Part shown: in pieces, positions 34,002 to 45,967 of the stretch
How the letters are laid out: every line of letters begins with the position of its first letter
Position numbering within the stretch: the stretch's first letter is position 1
The notes under the pieces: model-generated
What the model saw: only the letters and a program-made list of their open reading frames with translations
What the model was told of the DNA's origin: nothing
Database searches by the model: none
Made by a program: the position numbers and the translations under genes
From: Azotobacter paspali
GTDB lineage: Bacteria; Pseudomonadota; Gammaproteobacteria; Pseudomonadales; Pseudomonadaceae
Strand: one strand, 5' to 3'
NCBI RefSeq assembly: GCF_042434745.1
Contig: NZ_JBHLSS010000039.1
Length of the DNA stretch: 64,000 nt

Positions 34002-34760
34002 ATGCCCACTCCGTCGCCAGCCCACTTGCTGGCCCTGCTTGAAGGCCAGGGACTGGGCGTGGAATACCAGCCGATCGTCGAGGTCGCCAGCGGCAACGCC
34101 ATCGGTCACGAGGCCCTGGCCCGATTCCGCAGCGCCGCCGGCTGCAACCTGCAGCCCGAGCAGGTCTTTTGCACCTTGCACGACAGTCCGCTGAGCCTGT
34201 TCCAGTTGGAGCTGAAGATCAAGAAGTTGCAGATCCTCCAGGCGCCGGAGAGCGGCCTGCTGTTCCTCAACATCGACCAGGACGCCTTCGCCACCTTCCT
34301 CGATGAAGTCCGCCATCCCCTGGTGGAACTGCTCGCCGGACATCCCCGCACGGTGGTGGAGATCACCGAAAACAGCTCGATTTCCGATGCCCAGGTGAGC
34401 ATCGCCATGCTCGGCCGCTTCGGCAGCGCCGGCATCCCTATGGCCCTGGACGATATCGGTGCCCATGACAGCCTGGTATCCCTGGATGTACTGGCTCGGG
34501 TCGATTACCTGAAGCTGGCCCGGGACTGGTTGAATCGCCTGTCCGGCCCGCATGACCGGCCCCTGCTGCACAGCCTCCTCGACTTCGCCCGGCAGAGCGG
34601 CAAAGCGGTGGTCCTGGAGGGCGTGGAAACCGCCGAGCATCTGCGACTGGCCCGCCGGCTAGGCATCGGCCTGGTCCAGGGCTATCTGTTCCGCCCCCGC
34701 TTCGTGCAAGTTTGGGCGCCGCCGGCCCATCGCCAGGAACAGGCCGAGGCGCTGGCCTGA
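34002..34760 (+). CDS. stand-alone EAL domain protein, possible c-di-GMP phosphodiesterase
   Basis: This 252-residue protein is almost entirely an EAL domain. Matches to the catalytic set: E37 in HEALARF, N90 in LFLNID, E120 in VVEITEN, D150 and D151 in ALDDIG, K171 in VDYLKLA, E206 and E209 in VLEGVET, and Q226 in LVQGYLF. The usual DxxKxD motif reads DYLKLA, with Ala173 in place of the last Asp, and DDFG reads DDIG. Activity is therefore plausible but may be reduced; a c-di-GMP receptor role is the alternative. No GGDEF, PAS or membrane segment is attached. CGGAG precedes ATG 34002; the longer frame begins with a TTG lacking such a site. Confidence 0.82.
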   Translation: MPTPSPAHLLALLEGQGLGVEYQPIVEVASGNAIGHEALARFRSAAGCNLQPEQVFCTLHDSPLSLFQLELKIKKLQILQAPESGLLFLNIDQDAFATFLDEVRHPLVELLAGHPRTVVEITENSSISDAQVSIAMLGRFGSAGIPMALDDIGAHDSLVSLDVLARVDYLKLARDWLNRLSGPHDRPLLHSLLDFARQSGKAVVLEGVETAEHLRLARRLGIGLVQGYLFRPRFVQVWAPPAHRQEQAEALA

Positions 34761-34816
34761 CGCCACCCGACACGGCGGCTAGAATGTCGCTCTCATTCCG
34801 CCAGCCGTCCTATCCG

Positions 34817-36778
34817 ATGACCGACCACCCCTACGCCCAGCTCGACTGGGACGAGCAAGGCCAACCGCTGTCGCGCGGTTTCGGCGACGTGTATTTCTCC
34901 CGTGCCTCGGGGCTGGAGGAGACCCGCTACGTGTTCCTCGGCCACAATGGACTGCCGCTGCGTTTCGCCGCCCTGCCGGCCGGCGGGCGGTTGAACATCG
35001 GCGAAACCGGCTTCGGCACCGGGTTGAACTTCCTCTGCGCCTGGCAACTGTTCGAGCGCACGGCTCCGGCCGACGCCCGGTTGCACTTCGTCAGCGTCGA
35101 GAAGTACCCCCTGACCCGCGCCGACCTGCAGCGGGCGCTGGCCCTCTGGCCGGAGCTGGCGTCCTACGCCGAGGCCCTGCTGGAGCAGTACGTCGCCATG
35201 CACCCGGGCTTCCAGCGCCTGGTTTTCGCCGGCGGCCGGGTAGTGCTGACCCTGCTGATCGGCGACGTGCTGGAGCGTCTGCCGGAACTGGACGCGCGCA
35301 TCGACGCCTGGTTCCTCGACGGCTTCGCGCCGGCGAAGAACCCGCAGATGTGGACACCCGAACTGTTCGCCGAACTGGCCCGGCTGTCCGCTCCCGGCGC
35401 CAGCCTAGCCACCTTCACCAGCGCCGGCCTGGTGCGCCGCGGGCTGCTCGGAGCGGGCTTCGCCATGCAGCGGGTCAAGGGGTTCGGCCATAAGCGCGAG
35501 ATGCTTGCCGGACGTTTCGAAGGAGCCGTGCCGGATGCCGGCAAACCCTGGTTCGCCCGCCCGCCGCGTCCCGCAGGCGCCCGCGAGGCGCTGGTGATCG
35601 GCGCCGGCCTGGCCGGCTGCGCCGCGGCGGCGAGCCTCGCCTGGCGCGGCTGGCGGGTAACCCTGCTGGAGCGCCGCGACGGGGTCGCCGAGGAAACCTC
35701 GGGCAATCCGCAGGGCGTGCTCTACCTCAAGCTGTCGGCCCACGGCACAGCGCTCTCGCGGCTGATCGTCGCCGGCTTCGGCTTCACCCGCCGGCTACTG
35801 CAGCGCCTCGAAGCGGGCCATGACTGGTCTCCCTGCGGCGTGCTGCAACTGGCCTTCGACGCCAGGGAAGCGGCGCGCCAGGCCGAACTGGCGGCGGCCT
35901 TCCCCGGCGACCTACTGCACAACCTGAACCGCGCGCAAGCCGAGGCCCTGGCCGGGATCACCCTGGACAGCGGCGGGCTGTTCTACCCCGAAGCCGGCTG
36001 GGTGCACCCGCCGGCGCTCTGCGCACAGCTCGCCGACCATCCGAATATCCGCCTGCTGAGCCACCGGGAAGTCCTGGAACTGCGCCGCGAGAATGGCCAG
36101 TGGTGCGCCCGTAGCGGCGATCAATCGCTTGCCCGAGCGCCGATCGCGGTGCTCTGCGGCGCGGCGGACATCGCCCGCTTCCCCGAGACCGCCGGACTGC
36201 CGCTCAAGCGCATCCGCGGGCAGATCAGCCGCCTGCCAGCGACCGCCGCCAGCAGCCATCTGAAGACCGTGCTCTGCGCCGAGGGCTACGTCGCCCCACT
36301 ACGCGACGGCGAACACACCCTGGGCGCCAGCTTCCGTTTCGAGGCGAGCGAATTGGCGCTGACCGCCGAGGAACATGCGGAGAACCTGCAACTGTTGCGG
36401 GAGATCTCCACCGATCTGGCCAAGCGGCTGCAAATCGAGCGTCTCGATCCGGCGGCTCTCGACGGACGCGCGGGCTTTCGCTGCACCAGCTCGGACTACC
36501 TGCCGATCGTCGGCCCCCTGGCCGACGCCGCGGCCTTCGCCGAAGCCTACGCCGTGCTCGGCAAGGACGCCCGGCAGGTGCCGCAGCGTCCCTGTCCCTG
36601 GCAGGAAGGCCTGTACGTCAGCAGCGGCCACGGCTCGCGCGGTCTGCTCAGCGCACCGCTGGCCGGGGAACTGCTGGCCGCCTGGCTGGACGACGAGCCG
36701 CTGCCGGTGCCAAAGGCGGTGGCGGAGGCCTGCCATCCCAACCGGTTCGGGTTGCGGAGGTTGATCCGGGGGAAGTAA
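34817..36778 (+). CDS. mnmC: bifunctional tRNA mnm5s2U biosynthesis protein MnmC
   Basis: A fusion of about 653 residues that completes 5-methylaminomethyl-2-thiouridine at the tRNA wobble position. The N-terminal methyltransferase (about 1-240) has the SAM motif IGETGFGTGLNFL and WFLDGFAPAKNPQMW. The C-terminal FAD oxidase (about 258-653) has VIGAGLAGCAAAASLA, ERRDGVAEETSGNPQGVLY, and the closing SGHGSRGLLSAPLAGELLA. The order and length match gammaproteobacterial MnmC. ATG 34817 (MTDHPYAQLDWDEQGQP) fits the conserved start; in-frame ATGs at 34712 and 34784 extend into the region after the EAL gene. Confidence 0.96.
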   Translation: MTDHPYAQLDWDEQGQPLSRGFGDVYFSRASGLEETRYVFLGHNGLPLRFAALPAGGRLNIGETGFGTGLNFLCAWQLFERTAPADARLHFVSVEKYPLTRADLQRALALWPELASYAEALLEQYVAMHPGFQRLVFAGGRVVLTLLIGDVLERLPELDARIDAWFLDGFAPAKNPQMWTPELFAELARLSAPGASLATFTSAGLVRRGLLGAGFAMQRVKGFGHKREMLAGRFEGAVPDAGKPWFARPPRPAGAREALVIGAGLAGCAAAASLAWRGWRVTLLERRDGVAEETSGNPQGVLYLKLSAHGTALSRLIVAGFGFTRRLLQRLEAGHDWSPCGVLQLAFDAREAARQAELAAAFPGDLLHNLNRAQAEALAGITLDSGGLFYPEAGWVHPPALCAQLADHPNIRLLSHREVLELRRENGQWCARSGDQSLARAPIAVLCGAADIARFPETAGLPLKRIRGQISRLPATAASSHLKTVLCAEGYVAPLRDGEHTLGASFRFEASELALTAEEHAENLQLLREISTDLAKRLQIERLDPAALDGRAGFRCTSSDYLPIVGPLADAAAFAEAYAVLGKDARQVPQRPCPWQEGLYVSSGHGSRGLLSAPLAGELLAAWLDDEPLPVPKAVAEACHPNRFGLRRLIRGK

Positions 36779-36862
36779 GGAAACTGCTGCGCACCGGTGG
36801 GAACAGCCTTGGTCGCGATGTAGAGCCGGGTACGGGCCTCGTTTTCGAAAAGCCCCCTCCTC

Positions 36863-37324
36863 CTATTCTCCCCCACACAACTCCGCTGCCCGCAGTAACG
36901 CCGCGGTCAAGGCATGTCGCTCCCACTCCGGCAGTGCGGCGAAGCGCAGACGGAACTCCGGCGGCAGCAGCGGCGGCGCCTCCGCGAGCAGGGCGCGGCC
37001 GGCCTCGGCGAGCACCAGCCACTGCCGGCGGCGGTCCCGTTGGTCACGCTGGCGCTGCAGCAGGCCGCGCTCCTCCAGCCGGTCGAGCAGCACGGATAAA
37101 GTCGCCGCGGTGAGGCTCACCCGCCGGCTCAGCGTGCTCGCCGTCAGCCGCGCCTCGTCGGCCAGCGCCCGCAGAATCAGCAGTTGCATCGGGGTCAGCC
37201 CACCGTAGCGCACCACCCGCTTGGCATGCATCTCCCCGGCCTGCTGCAGACGCCGCATAGCCTGGAACAACGGTACTTCGAAGATCGAAATATCACTTTG
37301 ATATAAAACTTTTTCTGCAGTCAT
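36863..37324 (-). CDS. MarR family transcriptional regulator
   Basis: This 153-residue winged-helix regulator has the helix-turn-helix region LTPMQLLILRALADEARLTA, then STLSRRVSLTAATLSVLLDR and the wing LLQRQRDQRDRRRQW. ATG 37322-37324 begins MTAEKVLYQSD. It is divergent from the NAGGN operon across 157 bp of AT-rich DNA with inverted repeats. An equivalent MarR-type gene sits beside the same operon in P. aeruginosa (from memory). It is the natural candidate regulator of that operon and of itself. Confidence 0.9.
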   Translation of the reverse strand: MTAEKVLYQSDISIFEVPLFQAMRRLQQAGEMHAKRVVRYGGLTPMQLLILRALADEARLTASTLSRRVSLTAATLSVLLDRLEERGLLQRQRDQRDRRRQWLVLAEAGRALLAEAPPLLPPEFRLRFAALPEWERHALTAALLRAAELCGGE

Positions 37325-37390
37325 TGCGTCGTAAACATAGGCAACCAATTTTTGACATCAAAGCATTTTTTTGTTTTGGTGTAAAAGTCT
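37290..37390. promoter_or_regulatory. divergent promoter/operator region between marR-type gene and NAGGN operon
   Basis: Two similar inverted repeats lie in or beside an AT-rich spacer. ATATCA-CTT-TGATAT (37290-37304) is inside the first codons of the regulator gene. TTTGA-CA-TCAAA (37351-37362) is in the spacer. A perfect -35 TTGACA (37352-37357, forward strand) lies inside the second repeat, but no strong sigma-70 -10 follows at 17 bp. On the reverse strand TTGATG-N16-TATGTT could serve the regulator. Both repeats share TTTGAyAT, as expected of two operator sites. Confidence 0.55.
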
Positions 37391-37481
37391 GCGACTAGCC
37401 GCGGATTTTTCAATCCATCGGCAACGAGCGCGCCCCGAAGGGCGCGGACAGACTCCCCAACGGCAAAACCGGTAAGGACCC

Positions 37482-39251
37482 ATGTGCGGCATATCTGGAG
37501 AACTGCGTTTCGACAAGCGTCCGGCCGACCTCGCGGCGGTCGAGCGTATCACCCATCAGCTAACCTCTCGCGGGCCCGACGCCTGGGGCGTGCACGCCCA
37601 GGGGCCGATCGCCCTGGGCCATCGCCGGCTGAAAATCATGGACCTGGCCGAGGCCTCCGGCCAACCGATGATCGACAGCGACCTCGGCCTTGACCTGGTG
37701 TTCAACGGCGCCATCTACAACTACCCGGAACTGCGCGACGAGCTGCAAAGCCTCGGCTACCGGTTCTTCTCCGACGGCGACACCGAAGTGCTGCTTAAGG
37801 GCTATCACGCCTGGGGTGAGGCGCTGCTGCCCAGGCTTAACGGCATGTTCGCCTTCGCCATCTGGGAGCGCGACCGCCAGCGGCTGTTCCTCGCCCGCGA
37901 CCGGCTCGGCGTCAAACCGCTGTACCTGACGCACAACGGCCACCGCCTGCGTTTCGCCTCGAGCCTGCCGGCCCTGCTGGCCGGCGGCGACATTGGAGCG
38001 GCCCTCGATCCGGTGGCGCTCGACCATTACCTGAAGTTCCACGCCGTGGTGCCGGCGCCACGCACCCTGCTCGCCGAAGTGGAGAAGCTGCCGCCGGCGA
38101 CCTGGCTACGCATTGGTGCCGACGGCGAGCGCGAACAGCGCACCTGGTGGCGACTGGACTATGGCCCGCGGGACGACGAGCGCGGCTTCGGGCTGACGGA
38201 ATGGCGCGACACCCTGCTCGAGAGCCTGCGCGCGGCAGTGGCGATCCGCCAGCGGGCGGCGCTGGACGTCGGCGTGCTGCTCTCCGGCGGAGTCGACTCC
38301 AGCCTGCTGGTCGGGTTGCTGCGCGAGGCCGGCGTGGAGAATCTGCCGACCTTCTCCATCGGCTTTCAGGATGCTGGCGGCGAGCGCGGTGACGAGTTCC
38401 GGTATTCCGACCTGATCGCCCGCCACTACGCCACCTGTCACCACCAGTTGCGCATCGACGAGCGGGAGATCATCGAGCAGCTACCGGCAGCCTTCCGCGC
38501 CATGAGCGAGCCGATGGTCAGTCACGACTGCATCGCCTTCTACCTGCTCGCGCGCGAGGTCGCCCGCCACTGTAAGGTGGTGCAAAGCGGCCAGGGCGCC
38601 GACGAGCTGTTCGCCGGCTATCACTGGTATCCGGCGCTGGAAGGCGCCAGCGATCCCTACGCCGCCTACCGCGCCGCCTTCTTCGACCGCACGCATGCCG
38701 AATACCTGGCCACCGTACAGCCGAAGTGGCATGGTGAGGATCATGCCGGAGCCTTCGTGCGCGAACATTTCGCCCGGCCCGGCGCGGTGGACCCGGTGGA
38801 CAAGGCGCTGCGCCTGGACAGCACCGTGATGCTGGTCGAGGACCCGGTCAAGCGAGTCGACAACATGACCATGGCGTGGGGCCTGGAGGCGCGCACACCG
38901 TTTTTAGACTACCGCTTGGTCGAGCTGTCGGCGCGCATCCCGCCGCGCTTCAAGCTGCCGGACGGAGGCAAGCACGTGCTTAAGGAGGCCGCCCGCCAGG
39001 TCATCCCAGCGGCGGTCATCGACCGGCCCAAGGGCTACTTTCCGGTGCCCGGTCTCAAGCACCTGCAGGGCGCGACCCTCGACTGGGTGCGCGAACTCCT
39101 GCTCGATCCCAGCCAGGACCGCGGCCTGTTCGATCCGGGCGAAGTCGACCGGCTGCTGAGCGATCCGCAGGGACAACTGACGCCGCTGCGCGGTTCCAAG
39201 CTCTGGCAACTGGCGGCTCTCAACCTCTGGCTCAACGAACAGGGACTCTAG
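37482..39251 (+). CDS. N-acetylglutaminylglutamine amidotransferase (asparagine synthetase-like)
   Basis: This 589-residue class II glutamine amidotransferase has the N-terminal nucleophile Cys2 (MCGISGELRFD), SRGPDAWGVH and FNGAIYNYPELR, and an AsnB-like ATP-pyrophosphatase domain with VLLSGGVDSSLLVGLL (about 264-280) and the C-terminal VDNMTMAWGLEARTPFLDYR. It would amidate N-acetylglutaminylglutamine to the osmoprotectant NAGGN. The assignment rests on the neighbours: the GNAT/ATP-grasp synthetase starts 2 bp after its stop and an M42 peptidase follows. AAGGA precedes the ATG. Confidence 0.92.
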   Translation: MCGISGELRFDKRPADLAAVERITHQLTSRGPDAWGVHAQGPIALGHRRLKIMDLAEASGQPMIDSDLGLDLVFNGAIYNYPELRDELQSLGYRFFSDGDTEVLLKGYHAWGEALLPRLNGMFAFAIWERDRQRLFLARDRLGVKPLYLTHNGHRLRFASSLPALLAGGDIGAALDPVALDHYLKFHAVVPAPRTLLAEVEKLPPATWLRIGADGEREQRTWWRLDYGPRDDERGFGLTEWRDTLLESLRAAVAIRQRAALDVGVLLSGGVDSSLLVGLLREAGVENLPTFSIGFQDAGGERGDEFRYSDLIARHYATCHHQLRIDEREIIEQLPAAFRAMSEPMVSHDCIAFYLLAREVARHCKVVQSGQGADELFAGYHWYPALEGASDPYAAYRAAFFDRTHAEYLATVQPKWHGEDHAGAFVREHFARPGAVDPVDKALRLDSTVMLVEDPVKRVDNMTMAWGLEARTPFLDYRLVELSARIPPRFKLPDGGKHVLKEAARQVIPAAVIDRPKGYFPVPGLKHLQGATLDWVRELLLDPSQDRGLFDPGEVDRLLSDPQGQLTPLRGSKLWQLAALNLWLNEQGL

Positions 39252-39253
39252 CT

Positions 39254-40993
39254 ATGAAGACCTCTGCCTACGGCCAACGCCTGCTGCGCGGCCAGCCCCC
39301 TTCCTACGAGCGCCTGCGGGCACTGCTGGCCGAGGAAGGCCAGAACGAACGGCAATTGCCGGTGGCCGTGCACTGCGGTTGGGGCCGCCTGCTGGTCGGG
39401 CATACCTACCGCGATCCGGCCAGCCTGGCCGACGACCTGCTCGGGGAGCGGCCCGGCGAGCGCGACATCGCGCTCTACGTGGCCGCGCCGCACCAGGTGC
39501 TGGCCCAGGCGCCGCAGCAGTTGTTCCTCGACCCCTCGGACACCTTGCGTCTGTGGTTTTCCGACTATCGCCCGGCGCGGCGCACCTTCCGCGGCTTCAC
39601 CATTCGCCGTGTACAGAGCCAGGCGGACTGGGATGGACTCAACCGCCTCTACCAGACCCGCGGCATGCTGCAGGTGGAGCCCGCACGGCTGACCCCGCGC
39701 GAGGACGGCGGACCGGTCTACTGGCTGGCCGAGGACAGCGACAGCAAGGCGCTGATCGGTGGCGCCATGGGCCTCAACCACGTCGAAGCCTACGGCGATC
39801 CCGAGCACGGCAGCAGCCTTTGGTGCCTGGCCGTGGACCCGGCCTGCACGCGTCCGGGGGTCGGCGAAGCCCTGGTGCGCCATCTGATCGAGCATTTCAT
39901 GTCCCGCGGATTGGCCTATCTCGACCTGTCGGTGCTGCACGACAACCGCCAGGCGAAGAATCTCTACGCCAAACTCGGTTTCCGCCCATTGCCGACCTTC
40001 GCGGTCAAGCGCAAGAACAGCATCAACCAACCATTGTTCCTCGGCCCCGGCCCGGCCGCCGAACTCAACCCCTATGCGCGGATCATCGTCGACGAGGCCA
40101 ACCGCCGCGGCATCGAGGCGCAGGTGGACGACGCCGAAGCCGGCCTGTTCACCCTGATCCACGGCGGGCGGCGGATCCGCTGCCGCGAGTCGCTGTCCGA
40201 CCTGACCAGCGCGGTGAGCATGACCCTCTGCCAGGACAAGCAACTGACCCACCGCTGGCTGAGCCGTGCCGGGCTGCGCATGCCGGCCCAGCGCCTGGCC
40301 GGCAGCCGCGAGGAAAACGCGGCCTTTCTTGCCGAACACCGGCGCCTAGTGGTCAAGCCGGTGAACGGCGAGCAGGGCCAGGGCGTAGCCGTCGACCTGG
40401 GCACGCTCGAGGAGCTGGAGCATGCCATAGAGACGGCTCGCCGCTTCGACAGCCGAGTGCTGCTGGAAAGTTTCCATAGCGGGCAGGACCTGCGCATCCT
40501 GGTGATCGGCTTCGAGGTGGTCGCCGCCGCGCTGCGCCATCCCGCCGAAGTGATCGGCGACGGCCGCACCAGCATCCGCGCGCTGATCGAGGCCCAGAGT
40601 CGGCGCCGCCAGGCCGCCAGCGGCGGCGAAAGCCGCATTCCGCTGGATGCCGAGACCGAGCGCGCCCTGCGCCAGGCTGGCCACGACTACGACAGCGTGC
40701 TGCCCGAGGGCCAACGCCTGGCGGTACGGCGCACCGCCAACCTGCACACCGGCGGCTGCCTGGAGGACGTGACCGCCCGGCTGCACCCGGCGCTGATGGA
40801 GGCCGCCGTGCTCGCCGCCCGCGCCCTGGATATTCCGGTGGTCGGCCTCGATCTGCTGGTGGAGGCGGTCGACCGCCCGGACTACGTGATCATCGAGGCC
40901 AACGAGCGGGCCGGCCTGGCCAACCACGAGCCGCAGCCCACCGCCGAGCGCTTCGTCGATCTGCTGTTCCCGCTCAGCAAATCGTCCTCCTGA
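39254..40993 (+). CDS. ngg: N-acetylglutaminylglutamine synthetase
   Basis: This 579-residue fusion has an N-terminal GNAT acetyltransferase domain (about 115-260: SSLWCLAVDPACTRPGVGEA and SVLHDNRQAKNLYAKLGFRP) and a C-terminal ATP-grasp ligase (about 300-575: LVVKPVNGEQGQGVAVDLG, VVGLDLLVEA and IIEANERAGLANHEP). The combination makes N-acetylglutaminylglutamine from two glutamines, supplying the substrate for the upstream amidotransferase. Two base pairs separate the genes, so they are coupled. An ATP-grasp such as cyanophycin synthetase is related, but the GNAT fusion and context point to NAGGN. Confidence 0.92.
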   Translation: MKTSAYGQRLLRGQPPSYERLRALLAEEGQNERQLPVAVHCGWGRLLVGHTYRDPASLADDLLGERPGERDIALYVAAPHQVLAQAPQQLFLDPSDTLRLWFSDYRPARRTFRGFTIRRVQSQADWDGLNRLYQTRGMLQVEPARLTPREDGGPVYWLAEDSDSKALIGGAMGLNHVEAYGDPEHGSSLWCLAVDPACTRPGVGEALVRHLIEHFMSRGLAYLDLSVLHDNRQAKNLYAKLGFRPLPTFAVKRKNSINQPLFLGPGPAAELNPYARIIVDEANRRGIEAQVDDAEAGLFTLIHGGRRIRCRESLSDLTSAVSMTLCQDKQLTHRWLSRAGLRMPAQRLAGSREENAAFLAEHRRLVVKPVNGEQGQGVAVDLGTLEELEHAIETARRFDSRVLLESFHSGQDLRILVIGFEVVAAALRHPAEVIGDGRTSIRALIEAQSRRRQAASGGESRIPLDAETERALRQAGHDYDSVLPEGQRLAVRRTANLHTGGCLEDVTARLHPALMEAAVLAARALDIPVVGLDLLVEAVDRPDYVIIEANERAGLANHEPQPTAERFVDLLFPLSKSSS

Positions 40994-41159
40994 CACCTCG
41001 CCCGCGCCCGGCGCCGCACGCCGCCAGTCCCTGCCGGACTCCGGCGGCGTGGGGCAGGACGGATCTATCGGCGATTCGTGCCCTCCGACACCGGGCGGTA
41101 TCCGGGCGACTTGCATGCAACAGACATCCGCCATGCGCGAACATGCCCTTGGAGTCTCC

Positions 41160-42350
41160 ATGTCCAGCCCACTTCCAGAACCCGATCTCGACTACCTGCA
41201 GCGCGTGCTGCTGGAAATGCTCGCCATCCCCAGCCCGACCGGCTTCACCGACACCATCGTGCGCTACGTCGCCGAACAACTGGAGGAACTCGGCATTCCC
41301 TTCGAACTGACCCGCCGCGGCACCATCCGCGCAACCCTCAAGGGACGCCGCTACAGTCCGGACCGGGCGCTCGCGGTGCATCTCGACACCATCGGCGCCA
41401 TCGTCCGCGAGATCCACGCCAACGGCCGCATCGGTCTGGCGCCGGTGGGTTGCTGGTCGAGCCGCTTCGCCGAGGGCAGCCGGGTCAGCTTGTTCAGCGA
41501 CCGCGGCGTACTGCGCGGCAGCGTGCTGCCGCTACTGGCTTCCGGACATACCTTCAACACCCAAGTCGACCAGATGCCGATCAGTTGGGATCATATCGAG
41601 TTGCGCCTCGACGCCATGACCGCCAACCTCGCCGAGACCCAGGCCCTGGGGGTGGCGGTAGGCGATTTCGTCGCCTTCGATCCGCTGCCGGAGTTCACCG
41701 AGAGCGGCCACATCAGCGCCCGCCACCTGGACGACAAGGCCGGTGCCGCCGCCCTGCTCGCCGCGCTGAAGAGCGTGCTCGACAGTGGCCAGGAGCCGCC
41801 GATCGACTGCCATCCGCTGTTCACCATCACAGAGGAAACCGGCTCCGGCGCGGCGGCGGCACTGCCTTGGGACGTCAGCGAATTCGTCGGCATCGACATC
41901 GCGCCGGTCGCTCCCGGCCAGCAGTCCTGCGAACGGGCGGCGACCGTCGCCATGCAGGACTCCGGCGGCCCCTACGACTACCATCTGACACGCCACCTGC
42001 TGCGCCTGGCGGAACATCACGCGATCCCCGTACGCCGCGACCTGTTCCGCTACTACCACAGCGACGCCCAGTCGGCGGTAACCGCTGGCCATGACATCCG
42101 CACCGCTCTACTGGCCTTCGGCTGCGACGCCACCCATGGCTACGAGCGTACCCATATCGACGGGCTGGCCGCGCTGAGCCGCCTGATCGGTGCCTATCTG
42201 CTCAGCCCGCCGGTGTTCGCCAGCGATGCCAAACCGCAGAGCGGCTCTTTGAAACGCTTCAGTCGCCAGTTGGAACATGCGGCCCAGATGGAAAGCGAAA
42301 CGCGGGTTCCCGCCGTGGACAGCCTGCTCAAGCACGAACCGGACGCTTGA
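41160..42350 (+). CDS. M42-family peptidase of the NAGGN system
   Basis: This 396-residue zinc aminopeptidase-like protein has metal- and catalytic-site motifs ALAVHLDTIGAIVRE, ISARHLDDKAGAAALLAALK, TITEETGSGAAAAL and GCDATHGYERTHIDGL. M42 peptidases with this arrangement are a regular third member of NAGGN operons and may hydrolyse or adjust the osmolyte pool. GGAG is 6 nt before ATG 41160. It lies 166 bp after ngg on the same strand. The C-terminus carries a basic extension (KRFSRQLEHAAQ). Confidence 0.9.
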   Translation: MSSPLPEPDLDYLQRVLLEMLAIPSPTGFTDTIVRYVAEQLEELGIPFELTRRGTIRATLKGRRYSPDRALAVHLDTIGAIVREIHANGRIGLAPVGCWSSRFAEGSRVSLFSDRGVLRGSVLPLLASGHTFNTQVDQMPISWDHIELRLDAMTANLAETQALGVAVGDFVAFDPLPEFTESGHISARHLDDKAGAAALLAALKSVLDSGQEPPIDCHPLFTITEETGSGAAAALPWDVSEFVGIDIAPVAPGQQSCERAATVAMQDSGGPYDYHLTRHLLRLAEHHAIPVRRDLFRYYHSDAQSAVTAGHDIRTALLAFGCDATHGYERTHIDGLAALSRLIGAYLLSPPVFASDAKPQSGSLKRFSRQLEHAAQMESETRVPAVDSLLKHEPDA

Positions 42351-42947
42351 AGCGCTCGCCGTATCCAGGCAAAGTCTCATCTTGAGACGCAATTCCCAAC
42401 CGGGAAACTCGTATAGCCAGGCTCGTCATCGAGGTTTTCTGTGTCGCGGGGCTCCTGTCCGTCACAGGAATAAGCAGCACCCACGCCCGGCGAGCTTTTT
42501 GCGTCCACATCTCCCCGAGGATCGTATGAGAAGAGCGGTTTGGTCATTCCCAGGGAGCAACGGACAACGCGGCCCCGTGCCCGATGCCCCTTCCCGGCCC
42601 ATGCTTTGGGCCAAATCGAGAAGGGAACAGGTGGAGCCGCATTGTCGTCTTTGTCCAAAAAATGACCCGGTCCGCCGGCAGGCGGCAAAGCGACCGGTAC
42701 GATAACGAGATGACAAGGCCAGAGGACGTGTCATCGATCGTTTCCCCCATTGCGACGGGACCGGCCGGGTTGCGCCGGGAATGAGGGCCGGCCGGGGTAA
42801 GCCATGCGGCGCCTTGGCAAAATAATAGCCGTTGCCTGCAAGCCGCGCCTTGCCGAATGGCCGAATGAGGTCCGGCCTGGTCCCATTTCCGGCGCAACGC
42901 AAGCGGGGAAACGATCGATGACACGCCCGGGCGGAGGAATGGGTGGA
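42351..42947. other. long intergenic region upstream of the hybrid kinase
   Basis: About 600 bp without a convincing gene; short open frames here have no recognisable product and atypical composition. The right half contains a long imperfect inverted repeat (see 42728-42924). This is the largest non-repeat gap in the window and is likely regulatory or the scar of a lost gene. Confidence 0.5.
42728..42924. repeat. 20-bp perfect inverted repeat with partly matching interior
   Basis: GTGTCATCGATCGTTTCCCC at 42728-42747 is exactly reverse-complemented at 42905-42924, 157 bp away. Beyond the 20-bp arms the two sides share further blocks in inverted order (GGGACC with CCGG, and TTGCGCCGG with AATG). 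The original repeat may therefore have been 60 bp or more and since diverged. The right arm ends about 24 bp before the chosen kinase start. No transposase is inside. Confidence 0.75.
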
Positions 42948-45698
<2,751 letters not shown>

Positions 45699-45731
45699 GG
45701 CGGGCGCCCCGCCCGTGCCCGGAGAATACCT

Positions 45732-45959
45732 ATGCTCATTCCCCACCACTTGCTGGAGGCCGAAACCCTCACCCGGCTGATCGAGGACTTCGTGACCCGC
45801 GAAGGCACCGACAACGGCGACGAAACCCCGCTGGAGAGCCGCGTGCTGCGCGTCCGGCAAGCGCTGGAGCGCGGCGAGGCACTGATCCTCTTCGAGCCGG
45901 ACAGCCAGCAGTGCCAGTTGGTGGCGAAGCGGGACGTGCCGAAGGAATGGCTGGATTGA
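45732..45959 (+). CDS. YheU family protein (UPF0270)
   Basis: This 75-residue protein matches the small conserved YheU family from its first residue: MLIPHHLLEAETLTRLIEDF, VTREGTDNG, then ESRVLRVRQALERGEALILF. Function unknown; cytoplasmic. GGAGA lies before the ATG. It follows the kinase by 33 bp and is probably co-transcribed, and is convergent with the DUF2784 gene 8 bp away. Confidence 0.92.
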   Translation: MLIPHHLLEAETLTRLIEDFVTREGTDNGDETPLESRVLRVRQALERGEALILFEPDSQQCQLVAKRDVPKEWLD

Positions 45960-45967
45960 GCGACCGC

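Noticed and set aside
42277..42902. Short open frames in the region upstream of the hybrid kinase
   Set aside because: No family pattern, no good start sites, and they run through the inverted repeat arms.
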